Origin: Saccharibacillus sacchari DSM 19268 | GTDB lineage: Bacteria > Bacillota > Bacilli > Paenibacillales > Paenibacillaceae | Assembly: GCF_000585395.1 (NCBI RefSeq) | Contig: NZ_KK073875.1 | Location: forward strand, 2,728,017-2,792,016 | Direction: 5' to 3' | Length of the DNA stretch: 64,000 nt | In this document: piece after piece, positions 1 to 9,411 of the stretch | Numbering within the stretch: position 1 is the first letter of the stretch | Layout of the letters: each line of letters opens with the position of its first letter | Made by a program: the position numbers and the translations under genes | The notes under the pieces: model-generated | The model's input: only the letters and a program-made list of their open reading frames with translations | Told to the model about the DNA's origin: nothing | The model's database searches: none

Positions 1-234
1 TTCATGCGAACTACGCCGATGGGGTGCTTGAATGATGATAGGACTGTAGAGGATGATTATTTTATGGAAGAAAACCTGAACATGATGATTCGTCGGCCGA
101 ACAGCGAGGATCAAGCATCCGCCTACCGAATGTTCACGGCTATGGTCAATGAGATGCGTAACCGCGGGGTTGAGACCTTCTGTCTGGACAGCGGGTATGG
201 AAAGGTACAAGAACGTTGGGGTCGAAGATTATGA
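1..234 (+). CDS. C-terminal fragment of a probable GNAT N-acetyltransferase
   Basis: The reading frame is open from the first base, so the gene starts outside the window and only about 77 residues are seen. The tail (GVETFCLDSGYGKVQERW, ending RRL) resembles the last strand and helix of GNAT acetyltransferases, where a Leu-Asp-Ser-Gly-Tyr stretch and a basic end are common. The acetyl-CoA loop is not in view, so the family call rests on the tail alone. The stop overlaps the start of the next gene by four bases (ATGA at 231-234), which suggests translational coupling. Confidence 0.45.
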   Translation, partial: FMRTTPMGCLNDDRTVEDDYFMEENLNMMIRRPNSEDQASAYRMFTAMVNEMRNRGVETFCLDSGYGKVQERWGRRL

Positions 235-1409
235 ATGAGGATAAGCTGTATGAAAAATCGAAGCAGGCGCTGTTAAAAGAAGCCGAAGCCTATATCACTA
301 AACAGCGGCAGTATGCGCATTTTCATGTGCCGGACTCGCCGGAAGGGCTTGAGGTACTTAAGATCATGCAGCCCCGTCCGATCTCTACCTATGCGCCGTT
401 AAAAGAGTTCACTCAATTGGAACGTCTGGAGTTTGGCACCACCGACTCCAAAATGACCGTACCGACCCTGGCCGGATTAGATGCCGCTGTGCATCTAAAA
501 AGTCTGGGATTCGTCTCGAAAACCACGATTACCCAGGATATTGGGGCAATAGCAGGATTAACCGGATTGGAGACGTTACAAATTCGGCAGCTGGTTCAAC
601 CTATTCCGCCGAATATGATGATTTCGTTGATAAATTTAAGGCAATTGAGCTTATCGCGTCTTAATCACGACAGCTTCGATGAACTACCTCCGGCATTGGA
701 AGAACTGTCGCTGAACTTTTTCGAGATCGAGCGCGTTCCTCCGTACAAATCTGCTCCTTCCGTACGCAAATTATCTTTGGGAGCGCAGACCTGCGGCTTG
801 GAGGATCTGGGTTCGCTTCGCGTATTTCCGAACATCGAAGAGGTGCAGCTACTTTCGCCGAAAAAATTGACGGATCTCTCCCACGCGGTCGAACTGGTCA
901 AGCTGCGAGTTCTGGACGCGAACTTCTGCCAAGCCTCCGATCTCAGTGGCTTCCGCAATCACCCTTCGATTCAGGACCTTCGCCTGCGCGGATCGCAGAT
1001 CCGAAGCCTGAGAGAGATGGGACACTGCCCCGAGCTTCAAATCTTATACGCGGAAAAAACCAAACTGGAATCCATCGAAGGCATTCGCGAGCAATTTCCC
1101 AAGCTTGAGCTGCTATGGATCTGGGGAACGAAGGTAAAAGACCTAAGTCCACTCGAAGGCATGACCCACCTGAAAAATCTCGACGTCACCATGCTCAAGC
1201 CCAAAGCCTGGGATTTCTTGCTCACGCTGACGGCCTTGGAACGCCTAGACCTGAGCAAAACCTCATTCTCCGATCCCAAGCTGCTGCTAGAGCTGCCTGC
1301 ATTAAAATGGGTCCGCTTATCCGGCAGCCAAGCCGAACGCGGAACGGAAGACGGGTTGAAACTAGAGCGCCTGCTACAAGCGCGAGGCGGCGAACTGGTG
1401 CATCGTTGA
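231..1409 (+). CDS. Leucine-rich-repeat protein, cytosolic
   Basis: A 392-residue protein whose body, from about residue 60 to 380, is a run of leucine-rich units of about 20-24 residues with the pattern LxxLxxLxL (for example LKEFTQLERLEF, LTGLETLQI, MTHLKNLDV). Such repeats form a curved solenoid used for protein binding. There is no signal peptide, LPXTG motif or membrane segment, so it probably acts in the cytoplasm. The first 45 residues are helical and charged. I chose ATG at 231 because it makes a four-base ATGA overlap with the upstream stop; a TTG at 216 in the same frame is the alternative. The partner and role are unknown. Confidence 0.75.
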   Translation: MNEDKLYEKSKQALLKEAEAYITKQRQYAHFHVPDSPEGLEVLKIMQPRPISTYAPLKEFTQLERLEFGTTDSKMTVPTLAGLDAAVHLKSLGFVSKTTITQDIGAIAGLTGLETLQIRQLVQPIPPNMMISLINLRQLSLSRLNHDSFDELPPALEELSLNFFEIERVPPYKSAPSVRKLSLGAQTCGLEDLGSLRVFPNIEEVQLLSPKKLTDLSHAVELVKLRVLDANFCQASDLSGFRNHPSIQDLRLRGSQIRSLREMGHCPELQILYAEKTKLESIEGIREQFPKLELLWIWGTKVKDLSPLEGMTHLKNLDVTMLKPKAWDFLLTLTALERLDLSKTSFSDPKLLLELPALKWVRLSGSQAERGTEDGLKLERLLQARGGELVHR

Positions 1410-1410
1410 T

Positions 1411-1473
1411 CATGAAAAAAAGCAAAAAAGAAAGCAGCCTTTCGGCCGCTTTTCTTTTTTGCTTTTTTCATGA
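1411..1473. terminator. Bidirectional rho-independent terminator
   Basis: A long near-perfect inverted repeat (CATGAAAAAAAGCAAAAAAG... mirrored by ...CTTTTTTGCTTTTTTCATG) with a short GC-rich top (GCAGCCTTTCGGCCGC). It has A-runs on one side and T-runs on the other, so it can work in both directions. It lies exactly between the convergent LRR gene and lipid kinase gene. Confidence 0.85.
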
Positions 1474-1476
1474 CGA

Positions 1477-2388
1477 TTAATTTGAAGAAGGATCAGGACC
1501 CTCCTCCGGCACGATCACCTGAACGTGAGCCGGCAAAATATGCATTTCGATCGGAAGCACAGGTCCCGGCTCCCCGTCGACGTTCGTTTTTACCGGTTCC
1601 GTCGAAGACACGCGGATACTGCGGGAAGTGAAATATTCGACGTCTTTATGTTCTTTGAGATTGCCGAGCAATAAGGAGAATCCGGCTGTCAGCGTATTGA
1701 AAAAGTTCAGGTCATGCACGATAAATCCATGCAGCAGACCGTCGTCGACCGAAGCGTCCGGTGCCAGGTTTTCGAATCCGCCGACCGAGTTGGTTAGAGC
1801 CGCGATAAAGATCGGCGCGGGACCTTCCCATTTGCCGTTGTCATGTTCGATCACCAAGTGCGCCGCCGAACCGCCGAGCAGTTCTTTGACGCCTTCTTTG
1901 AAGTAAGCGAACGCACCCAGTTTGGATTTCTCTTCCGAAGTGACGGAGGATAGTGTATCGGCAAGCGATCCGGCGGCGACCACGTTGGCAAAGAGTTGTT
2001 CGTTGATGCGGGCCATATCGACCTTGCGCAGCTTTGAAGACGTCAGCGTGCGAATCGCTTCATCCGGATTCAGCGGAATATGCAGCGCGCGCGCAAAATC
2101 GTTGACCGTTCCGAGCGGAATGACGCCCAGGCGCGGCCGATGCTTTTGATCGAGCAGTCCGTTGATCGTCTCGTGCAGCGTACCGTCGCCGCCGATCGAG
2201 ACGACCAGATCGAATTCGTCTTCGCAGGCGGAGATGCAGAACTTGGTCGCGTCCAGCTCCTGCGTAGTCTCCATCACGACGACGTCGTAGCCCACCTCGT
2301 TGCGCAGCGTGTCTTCGACTTTACGAACATATTCAAACGCTTTCTCTTTGCCGGAAGAAGGGTTCATGATAATCATGGCCTTTTTCAT
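1477..2388 (-). CDS. Diacylglycerol/lipid kinase family protein (YegS/BmrU-type)
   Basis: A 303-residue member of the DAGK-catalytic lipid kinase family, which phosphorylates lipid hydroxyls such as diacylglycerol with ATP at the membrane. Visible marks are the N-terminal nucleotide-binding start (KKAMIIMNPSSGK), the diagnostic SIGGDGTLHETINGL near residue 65-80 and GVIPLGTVNDFARAL near residue 95-110, followed by the usual beta-sandwich C-terminal domain. The length fits the family. The start at 2388 is favoured over the in-frame ATG at 2403 because GGAGG (2397-2401) lies eight bases before it. It is transcribed convergently to the LRR gene and alone. Confidence 0.9.
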   Translation of the reverse strand: MKKAMIIMNPSSGKEKAFEYVRKVEDTLRNEVGYDVVVMETTQELDATKFCISACEDEFDLVVSIGGDGTLHETINGLLDQKHRPRLGVIPLGTVNDFARALHIPLNPDEAIRTLTSSKLRKVDMARINEQLFANVVAAGSLADTLSSVTSEEKSKLGAFAYFKEGVKELLGGSAAHLVIEHDNGKWEGPAPIFIAALTNSVGGFENLAPDASVDDGLLHGFIVHDLNFFNTLTAGFSLLLGNLKEHKDVEYFTSRSIRVSSTEPVKTNVDGEPGPVLPIEMHILPAHVQVIVPEEGPDPSSN

Positions 2389-2613
2389 ATAGTGTTCCTC
2401 CATTCGATATAGGGTTGCGAATCCGATATGTAATCCATGTGTATCCTTGAGGAGATTTCTTTTTGAATGAACTTGCAGTTCCGCTTGTTTTTGGACAGCT
2501 TGCTACTTCTCTTTACCCAGAAAAACGGCGTTCGCCGCGAAAGAATTCTGAGGATCGGGTACAATAAACGATAACGGCAAAATTCCCAATCATCCGGATG
2601 GAGGTCAAGCGGC

Positions 2614-3861
2614 ATGAGCGACAATATTTTACCCGAAAGCGAACTACAGCAGCGCATCGAACGCCATATCGAATCGATCGGTCAATTTACGTCCACACCC
2701 GGGCAGGGGACGACGAGATTGACCTACAGCCAGCAGGATCGACAGGCTCGAGACTATATCAAGCGCGTGATGACGGAGTACGGCTTGAAAGTTCGGGAGG
2801 ACGGATTCGGTAATATTTTCGGCAAAATGGAAGGAAGCATTCCGAACGCTCCGGCCGTATTGATCGGTTCGCATTTTGATTCCGTACCCAATGGAGGTTC
2901 GTACGACGGTCCCGCGGGAGTCGTGGCCGGACTCGAAGTAGCGAGATTGTTCCGCGATAACGGCTTGCAGCCTAAGTATCCGCTTGAAGCGGTGGCAATG
3001 ATCGAAGAAAAAGGCGGACGCTTCATCGGAGGGCTGCTCGGCTCGCGCGCGATGCTTGGCGTGTTGAGCGCGGAGGAGTTTGCCGCTACGACGGACAAAG
3101 ACGGCATGACGACGATTGAAGCCATGCGCGCAATCGGTCTCGATCCTTCGCTGCCGGGCAAGCGGGATAAGTCGGATATCAAGGCCTTCTTGGAGTTGCA
3201 TATCGAGCAGGGACCTGTTTTGGAGGAAGAAGGCATTCCGGTCGGGATCGTGGAAGCGATTGTCGGATTGACGCAGATTCAGGTTACGGTGCAAGGCCGC
3301 GCCGGACATGCGGGAACAACGCCGATGGATCGCCGAAGCGACGCGCTGGTTGCGGCATCGAAGATCGTGGCCGGACTGCCGGGACTGGCGCTGGAGCAGG
3401 GGAACGAAGCGGTGGCGACAGTAGGACGCCTGAACATTTTTCCGAACGGAGCAAACGTCATTCCCGACAAAGTTGTCTTCACTGCCGATCTGCGCGCGGG
3501 ACGCGAAGAAGACGTGCAAGGCTTATTGAACAAAGCGGAAGCATTGGCGCGTTCGGTAGAGGGTTCGGGTATTCAAGTGGATATTGAACGCCAACTGTAT
3601 ATCCGGCCCAAACAGATGAGCGACAAGGTCAAAAGCTTGCTTGAAACAGGATGCGACAAGCTCGGCATTCCGCGGCGTCCGTTGAACAGCGGAGCCGGGC
3701 ACGACGCGATGATCTTTTCGGACTTCACCGATGTCGGGATGCTGTTCATTCCGAGTCGCGGCGGACTCAGCCACTGTCCGGAAGAATGGTCGGATGCGGC
3801 AGATATCGAGCGTGCGGTTCGTATTTTTTACGAGGCAGCCAAAAACTTAACGGAAGCGTAA
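2614..3861 (+). CDS. M20-family Zn-dependent amidohydrolase (N-carbamoyl-amino acid hydrolase / allantoate amidohydrolase type)
   Basis: A 415-residue two-domain metallohydrolase of the M20 AmaB/HyuC/AllC group. These enzymes cut the amide of N-carbamoyl-L-amino acids, allantoate or ureidoglycolate in the cytoplasm. Metal-binding marks are [19 protein letters not shown] (residues ~88-107), the EEKGGRF segment near 130, [11 protein letters not shown] near 197 and a late GAGHDAM near 360. A dimerisation domain ([18 protein letters not shown]) sits at about 230-248. The substrate cannot be decided from sequence. GGAGG nine bases before the ATG fixes the start. No allantoin or hydantoin genes are adjacent, so it may salvage nitrogen alone. 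Confidence 0.88.
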   Translation: MSDNILPESELQQRIERHIESIGQFTSTPGQGTTRLTYSQQDRQARDYIKRVMTEYGLKVREDGFGNIFGKMEGSIPNAPAVLIGSHFDSVPNGGSYDGPAGVVAGLEVARLFRDNGLQPKYPLEAVAMIEEKGGRFIGGLLGSRAMLGVLSAEEFAATTDKDGMTTIEAMRAIGLDPSLPGKRDKSDIKAFLELHIEQGPVLEEEGIPVGIVEAIVGLTQIQVTVQGRAGHAGTTPMDRRSDALVAASKIVAGLPGLALEQGNEAVATVGRLNIFPNGANVIPDKVVFTADLRAGREEDVQGLLNKAEALARSVEGSGIQVDIERQLYIRPKQMSDKVKSLLETGCDKLGIPRRPLNSGAGHDAMIFSDFTDVGMLFIPSRGGLSHCPEEWSDAADIERAVRIFYEAAKNLTEA

Positions 3862-3986
3862 ACCAAACGGTGTCTCTGCGGTTATTTGTCGGAGGATTGT
3901 CGGAGTTGCGCTTGAACCTGGACGCTTGCTTATGGCACCATGAAGAGAACGCGTTACGCATATTGAAGAAACGAGGAATGAACACA

Positions 3987-4331
3987 ATGAATGAATTGCC
4001 AAACTGCCCGGTCTGCAACTCCGCTTACACTTACGAAGACGGGAATCAGCTCGTATGCCCGGAGTGCGCGCACGAGTGGACGCCGGGAGCGGAAGATCGC
4101 GATAACGGAGAAGATGCGAAAGTCGTCCGCGACGCGAACGGAAACGAGCTTCGCGACGGAGATTCCGTAACGGTGATCAAGGATCTGAAGGTTAAGGGAA
4201 GTTCTTCCGTTCTGAAGATCGGGACCAAAGTCAAAAATATTCGCTTGGTCGACGGCGACCATGATATCGACTGCAAGATCGACGGATTCGGAGCAATGAA
4301 ATTGAAATCGGAGTTTGTTCGCAAAGCATAG
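3987..4331 (+). CDS. PhnA/YjdM-type zinc-ribbon protein
   Basis: A 114-residue protein of the PhnA (YjdM) family. The N-terminus carries a zinc ribbon ([20 protein letters not shown], residues ~6-25). The C-terminal half is the small SH3-like PhnA domain ([16 protein letters not shown] ... [20 protein letters not shown]). Despite the name, the family has no proven role in phosphonate breakdown; its function is unknown. The ATG at 3987 has ACGAGGA nine bases upstream; another ATG at 3978 lies too close to that site. The gene is 125 bases after the M20 hydrolase and is followed by a terminator. Confidence 0.9.
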   Translation: MNELPNCPVCNSAYTYEDGNQLVCPECAHEWTPGAEDRDNGEDAKVVRDANGNELRDGDSVTVIKDLKVKGSSSVLKIGTKVKNIRLVDGDHDIDCKIDGFGAMKLKSEFVRKA

Positions 4332-4422
4332 TCAGCTGTGTGAAAACGGGTATTTTGAATATCTAATCCAAGGGTTTAGAGTCCTTTAATGGCTTTAGAT
4401 AACAGGTTGATGCAGGGAATCG

Positions 4423-4463
4423 AGAAGCTTGAAGGAAGCGCTGTCTTCTTTCAAGCTTCTTTG
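4423..4463 (+). terminator. Rho-independent terminator
   Basis: Arms AGAAGCTTGAAGGAAG (4423-4438) and CTTCTTTCAAGCTTCT (4445-4460) pair over 16 bases with one G-U pair, followed by a short T-rich tract. It lies 90 bases after the PhnA-type gene. Confidence 0.75.
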
Positions 4464-4539
4464 TCAATAATTACAGCGCGGTGAAACGTTAAACTGCTAA
4501 AATTTTATATATATTTTTGATAGTTTAAATTGTATGATT

Positions 4540-4573
4540 CTCTTGATTATCATGCCGGTAAGCACATCAAGAG
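4540..4573 (+). promoter_or_regulatory. 5' leader hairpin before the SLH gene
   Basis: Perfect eight-base arms CTCTTGAT (4540-4547) and ATCAAGAG (4566-4573) lie just before the GGGGAG ribosome binding site (4579-4584) of the SLH gene. Such leader hairpins often stabilise S-layer transcripts or modulate ribosome access; which applies here is an inference. No clear -35/-10 pair was assigned. Confidence 0.4.
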
Positions 4574-4587
4574 GAATGGGGAGAATC

Positions 4588-7500
4588 ATGGCAAACAGGA
4601 AAATCGGTCTGCGCATCGCCAGTACGGGACTGGCGGCAGCGTTGTTGTCTTCGGGGACGCTAACAGGTCTGGGGAGCGCGGAAGCAGCTTCGCCAGCGGC
4701 TTCGGATGTGAAAGGACATTGGGCGGAAAGTCGAATAGCGCAGTGGACGGAGTTGGGTTGGATTCGCGGTTATGCGGACGGAACGTTCCGCCCGGACGCT
4801 TCGATTACTCGCGCGGAGTTCGCGGCCTTGGCAAATCGCGCTTTTGGATTAAAAGGTTCTGCTCCGACGACATTCAGCGATGTGAAAGCATCGAGTTGGG
4901 CGTCCAAAGAAGTGTCGGCAGCCGTAGCGGCAGGCTATGTAAGCGGCGCGTCCGACGGTACTTTCCGTCCGAACGAGCCGATTACGCGTCAAGAAGCGGC
5001 TTTGATGGTCGTTCGCCTGTTGAAGCTTGCACCTGATGTCGATGCCGCGAATGCTTTTGCCGATGCAGCTTCCATTCCGAGCTGGAGCAAAGGCGCGATC
5101 GGTGCTGCCGTAGAGAGCGGGATCATCAGCGGCTACTCGGATCGAACGTATCGTCCGCTCAAGACGGCATCGCGTTCCGAAGCGATCGCGATGCTGCAAA
5201 ATGCGATCGATAAAGGAAGCATCACCTACAACCGGGCAGGGACTTACGGACCGGAGAAGGGGCTTTCCGTTGCGGCTGGAGGCGTTGCGATTACCGTACC
5301 GAACGTCGTGCTGCAAAATACGGTCGTAAAAGGAAGCCTCTTGTTGGATAAAGGCATCGGCGAGGGCGATGCCGAGTTGAGAAACGTGACCGTTCTGGGC
5401 AAAACCGAAGTACGCGGCGGCGGAGCCAACAGTATTCACATCGTCGACTCCAGCGTCCCGGATCTGATCGTTAACAAACAGTCCGGCGCTGTCCGCACCG
5501 TAGCCGAAGGCGAAGCGGATATCGGTTCGACCGTTGTGCAGGGACCTGCCGTTCTGGAGGAAGAAGGGAACGGAGCGGCCGGATTCCATGACGTGGAGTT
5601 GTCGGAGAATATGCCGACAGGCTCGAATGTTTCGTTGAGCGGCGTATTCGACGACTTGGAAGTGAACAGCTCGGGTACAAGCTTGAGCATTCCGAGCGGA
5701 AGCGTCAGCAGCATCATGGTTAGCGAATCGGCTGCAGGACTGACGTTGAACTTGGCCGAAGGCGTTACCGTTCAATCGTTGGAGCTGAATGCGCCTGTTA
5801 CCGTAACCGGGCAGGGGGTCATATCCTCGGTACGGATGAGCGATTCGGCGCGCGCCGGAAGTTCGTTCGCCAGAGCGCCGTTGTCCGGAGTAACGGCGCC
5901 CGCGCCGACAACGCCGACGAATCCCGCCGACTCGAACTCGAACACGCCGGTCGTACGGCCGCCGACGAATGCCGAACGGGCGAATGCCGTTTCGATACGG
6001 ATCGGAATTTTACCGGATCTTGCTGCATTGAAGCTGTCGGACGAAGCGGCTGTAGAGCAGGTGCTTGCTTCTTACGAGAATTTGACTTCGGAACAAAAGG
6101 CATTGCTCAGCGACGCCGATCGGACCAAATTGCAGCAGATCGTGGATCGGATCAGCGAGTTGAAAGTCGAGCATGCGGCAGACTTGGCGGCAGCGGAAGC
6201 CGTGAGAGCGGAGATTGCCGGATTACCGAGCACCATAGCTTTAACATTGAACGACGAAGCGGCAGTAGAAGCGGCTTTGGCTGCATTCGATGCTTTGACC
6301 CCGACCCGCAAGCAGTTGGTCAGCGCCGAGGCTCTTGCCTTGCTGGCGAATGCCAAAGTGAAGATCGATGAGCTGAAAGCCCGATTGGCGGCGGATATCG
6401 CGGCGGCTGGAGAAGTTGCGACGCTAATCGCGGCATTGCCGAGCGCGGCTGTATTGGATCTGACGAATGAGACGGCGGTCGCTGAAGTTAAAGCGGCTTA
6501 TGACGCTCTGACTTCGGAACAACGCGAGCATGTCGCGGCGGCGGATCTGGCAGCTTTGAACGAGGCAGTCGCGAAAATTGCGGATTTGAACGCGAAGCTT
6601 GCGGCGGATATCGTGGCAGCGAACGAAGTCGCAGCGAAGATCGCAGCCCTGCCGGCAGCGGCACTGTTGACCTTGAACGATGAAGCGGAAGTGAATGCCG
6701 CGAAGGCGGAATACGAAGCCTTGACGCCGGAGCAGCAGGGGCATGTGAGTACGCAAGATGTAGCGACCTTGACTGATGCCGTTGATAAAATCGAAGCTTT
6801 AAACGTCCAATTGGCAGCGGACATTGCGGCAGCAGAAGCTGTAGCGACAAAGATTTCGGCACTGCCCCAAGCGGCATTGTTGACGCTGGCTAACGAAGCA
6901 GAGGTTGATGCGGCCAAAGCCGCTTACGATGCTCTGACGCCTGCCCAACAAGCCCATGTGCAAACGGAAGATTTGGCGACTTTGAATGCCGCGGTCGCGA
7001 AAATCGAGGATCTGAATGCGAAGCTTACCGCTGATATTGCCGCAGCCGATGCCGTTGCGGCCAAGATTAGGGCGCTGTCGGCAACGCTTCTGTTAACCTT
7101 GGGTGACGAGGCGGACGTACAAGCTGCCGAGACCGCCTATGAAGCCTTGACCGCCGAGCAAAAAGACCATGTCAAAGCGGAAGACGTAGCAACGTTGAAT
7201 GCCGCGATAGCGAAAATCGCCGAGCTGAACGCGAAGCTTTTGGCGGATATCGCAGCAGCAAACGAAGCGGCGGCGAAGATCACCGCGCTGCCGTCGGCAT
7301 TGATGTTGACCTTGAGCAACGAAGCGGCCGTAGTTGAAGCTCAAACGGCCTACCAAGCGCTCACCGCGGATCAACGGACACATGTAAAAGCGGAAGACAA
7401 ATCGACATTGGAAGCGGCCGTAGCCAAAATCGCCGAATTGAACGCGAAGCTGGCTGGCGATCTTGCCGCAGCCGGGGCCGTTGCTTCGAAAATCGCGGCA

Positions 7501-9186
7501 CTTCCCGCTACATTGCTGCTGACGCTGGACCATGAGACGGCGGTCGCGGATGCCCAAACCGCATACGACGCTCTGACTGTCGACCAGAAAGGTCATGTAG
7601 AAGCCGCCGATGTAGACGCCTTGAACGACGCGGTCGCGAAAATCGCGGAATTGAAAGCGAAGTTGGCAGCCGACATTGAAGCTGCCGATGAAGTCGCAAG
7701 GAAGATTACCGCTCTTCCGGCAGCGGCGGCTTTGACGTTGAGCGATCAAGCTTCGGTTGCCGCGGCGAAATCCGCGTACGAGGCTTTGACGCCTGAACAA
7801 AAACAGCATGTAAGCACGCCGAACTTGAATCTTTTGAATGCGGCCGTAAGCAAGATCGAAGCTCTGCAAGCCGATGTTCAGGCCGCGGCCAACGTAGACG
7901 CGCTTATTCAGGCGCTGCCTGCGACGGCGGCTCTTACGCTTCAGAACGAAACAGCCGTAGGAGAGGCCCGAACGGCTTACGACGCATTGACGGCAGCTCG
8001 AAAAAGCCTGGTTCAAGCCCAAAACTTCGCGAAGTTGGAAGCCGCCGTCGCGAAGATCGCCGACTTGAACGCGCAGCTTGCGCTCGACAAGGAAGCAGCG
8101 AACAAAGCAACGGCAAAAATCACGGCACTGCCGATCGTTTCTTCGCTGACGTTGGGCGATCAAGCGGCGGTGCAGGCGGCAAATACCGAGTTTGATCAAC
8201 TGACGAGCGCGCAAAAAGCGTGGGTGTCCCAAGACAATCAAACGAGGCTGACGCAATCCGTGAATCGTATTCAGGAACTGATTGCCGATCAAACGGCTGC
8301 CGAGTCCGTGACGGCGAAGATTGCAGCGCTGCCGGAAGCGGCTTCCGTCACTTTGGCAAACGAAACGGCCGTGCAAGAAGCGCAAACGGCTTACGGCGCG
8401 TTAACTTCCGCGCAGCAGAATTTGATTTCCGCAGCGAACGTTGCGAAGCTGACGGATGCCGCGGCGAAAATCGCGAGTCTGAAGACTCCGTATACGCTGA
8501 GAAGCAAAGACATTACGAATTTCGATTATAAAAACGTGGCGGCGGTTCAAGCCCAGTTAAAGAGCAAAATCCTGACTTCGTCGGATTTCTCGGCCAACCC
8601 CGTCAAATTCACGATCAGTGACGGCGTGAATGTCGTTCCGGTAGACCTGTGGTGGAACATTCCGCAAAACGACGGATTTACCGTAGGGCAAGTAGTCGGT
8701 TCGGCAATCGAAAGTTCGATTCAGGATTACTTCTACAAAATCGGCGGTTCCGACGGCCTCATGAACCGCACCATGTGGGCGGCCGATTGGACTGCCGGAA
8801 ACACATTCGTGCTGGGCAGCTTCCAAAACGGATCCGCATCGAAATTGATATTGGGCGGCAACTGGCAGGCGTTGTTCGATACCGGCAGTTCTTTGGGAAC
8901 GGACGGAGACGCGCGCAGCCGAAGCTTCACGGTTAGCAACGGATTGAAAACGACCACGATTAGTTTGAATAAAATCTTTATCGATCCGGACGGAGCAGGT
9001 CCGCTTGACGCGCTCGACGATATGGTATCGTATATCAATCAGCGATTCGCGTCCGCAAAGTTGACGGATGCCAAAGCCGTACGCGTCGGTCAGGCTTTCG
9101 AAATTCAACTGCCTAAAACGTATAGCGCATTGACGATCGACGGAACGAACAAAAGCGAATTCTTTACCGAATTCCAAGGCAAGTAG
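4588..9186 (+). CDS. Giant SLH-domain surface protein with twelve ~71-residue repeats
   Basis: A 1532-residue exported protein. Residues 1-33 are a signal peptide (basic start, LAAALLSSGTLTGLGSAEA). Three SLH domains follow (about 38-205; marks FRPDASITRAEFA, FRPNEPITRQEA, and a divergent YRPLKTASRSEA), which bind pyruvylated secondary wall polymer. Residues ~215-440 form a beta-rich, possibly beta-helical region. After a Pro/Thr linker, twelve helical repeats run from about 461 to 1300 with signatures ALPxxxxLTL, AAYDALT and AKIAELNAKL. A separate ~230-residue C-terminal domain follows. ATG at 4588 is chosen because GGGGAG precedes it; the ORF opens upstream at 4534 without a good site. It has a single-gene arrangement with its own terminator. 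Probable cell-wall-anchored stalk or adhesin. Confidence 0.88.
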   Translation: MANRKIGLRIASTGLAAALLSSGTLTGLGSAEAASPAASDVKGHWAESRIAQWTELGWIRGYADGTFRPDASITRAEFAALANRAFGLKGSAPTTFSDVKASSWASKEVSAAVAAGYVSGASDGTFRPNEPITRQEAALMVVRLLKLAPDVDAANAFADAASIPSWSKGAIGAAVESGIISGYSDRTYRPLKTASRSEAIAMLQNAIDKGSITYNRAGTYGPEKGLSVAAGGVAITVPNVVLQNTVVKGSLLLDKGIGEGDAELRNVTVLGKTEVRGGGANSIHIVDSSVPDLIVNKQSGAVRTVAEGEADIGSTVVQGPAVLEEEGNGAAGFHDVELSENMPTGSNVSLSGVFDDLEVNSSGTSLSIPSGSVSSIMVSESAAGLTLNLAEGVTVQSLELNAPVTVTGQGVISSVRMSDSARAGSSFARAPLSGVTAPAPTTPTNPADSNSNTPVVRPPTNAERANAVSIRIGILPDLAALKLSDEAAVEQVLASYENLTSEQKALLSDADRTKLQQIVDRISELKVEHAADLAAAEAVRAEIAGLPSTIALTLNDEAAVEAALAAFDALTPTRKQLVSAEALALLANAKVKIDELKARLAADIAAAGEVATLIAALPSAAVLDLTNETAVAEVKAAYDALTSEQREHVAAADLAALNEAVAKIADLNAKLAADIVAANEVAAKIAALPAAALLTLNDEAEVNAAKAEYEALTPEQQGHVSTQDVATLTDAVDKIEALNVQLAADIAAAEAVATKISALPQAALLTLANEAEVDAAKAAYDALTPAQQAHVQTEDLATLNAAVAKIEDLNAKLTADIAAADAVAAKIRALSATLLLTLGDEADVQAAETAYEALTAEQKDHVKAEDVATLNAAIAKIAELNAKLLADIAAANEAAAKITALPSALMLTLSNEAAVVEAQTAYQALTADQRTHVKAEDKSTLEAAVAKIAELNAKLAGDLAAAGAVASKIAALPATLLLTLDHETAVADAQTAYDALTVDQKGHVEAADVDALNDAVAKIAELKAKLAADIEAADEVARKITALPAAAALTLSDQASVAAAKSAYEALTPEQKQHVSTPNLNLLNAAVSKIEALQADVQAAANVDALIQALPATAALTLQNETAVGEARTAYDALTAARKSLVQAQNFAKLEAAVAKIADLNAQLALDKEAANKATAKITALPIVSSLTLGDQAAVQAANTEFDQLTSAQKAWVSQDNQTRLTQSVNRIQELIADQTAAESVTAKIAALPEAASVTLANETAVQEAQTAYGALTSAQQNLISAANVAKLTDAAAKIASLKTPYTLRSKDITNFDYKNVAAVQAQLKSKILTSSDFSANPVKFTISDGVNVVPVDLWWNIPQNDGFTVGQVVGSAIESSIQDYFYKIGGSDGLMNRTMWAADWTAGNTFVLGSFQNGSASKLILGGNWQALFDTGSSLGTDGDARSRSFTVSNGLKTTTISLNKIFIDPDGAGPLDALDDMVSYINQRFASAKLTDAKAVRVGQAFEIQLPKTYSALTIDGTNKSEFFTEFQGK
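5968..8490 (+). repeat. Twelve in-frame ~213-bp coding repeats
   Basis: Units begin at 6178, 6391, 6604, 6817, 7030, 7243, 7456 and 7669 at exactly 213 bases, then at about 7870 after a four-residue-shorter unit. A divergent first unit precedes from 5968 and two or three more divergent units follow to ~8490. Each encodes one helical unit with ALP, LTL and LTxxQ signatures. The middle units are most alike, typical of repeat expansion by recombination. Confidence 0.9.
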
Positions 9187-9211
9187 ACGCGGTCGAAATG
9201 TCATCGAGGAA

Positions 9212-9240
9212 AGAGATCGGATAATCCGGTCTCTTTTTTT
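9212..9240 (+). terminator. Rho-independent terminator after the SLH gene
   Basis: AGAGATCGG and CCGGTCTCT pair across a five-base loop with one G-U pair, followed by eight T residues. Confidence 0.88.
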
Positions 9241-9261
9241 TGGATACATGCGAGATAAAAA

Positions 9262-9300
9262 GTGTTCTATCTTCGATCCGATTGGCTTAAGATAGAACAC
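9262..9300. promoter_or_regulatory. Perfect 12-bp inverted repeat, function unknown
   Basis: GTGTTCTATCTT (9262-9273) and AAGATAGAACAC (9289-9300) are exact reverse complements 15 bases apart. No T-run follows, so it is not an ordinary terminator. It lies 112 bases before the pentapeptide-repeat gene and could be an operator or a leader hairpin. Confidence 0.5.
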
Positions 9301-9411
9301 AAATGATTGATTTTCGGAGCGAACGAGTACTTTGTCGCGGCTAAACGCGAACCTGTCGTTTGAAGCGGCGCAAAGTATTGGGCTTCCGCAATATTTTGGA
9401 GGAATTTTTTT

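Noticed and set aside
4540..4573. Terminator before the SLH gene
   Set aside because: The hairpin has no T-run and sits next to the SLH ribosome binding site, so a leader role is more likely.
7093..8385. Minus-strand open frame of 430 codons over the SLH repeats
   Set aside because: It mirrors the sense repeat periodicity with no independent domain. A shadow of the repeat region.
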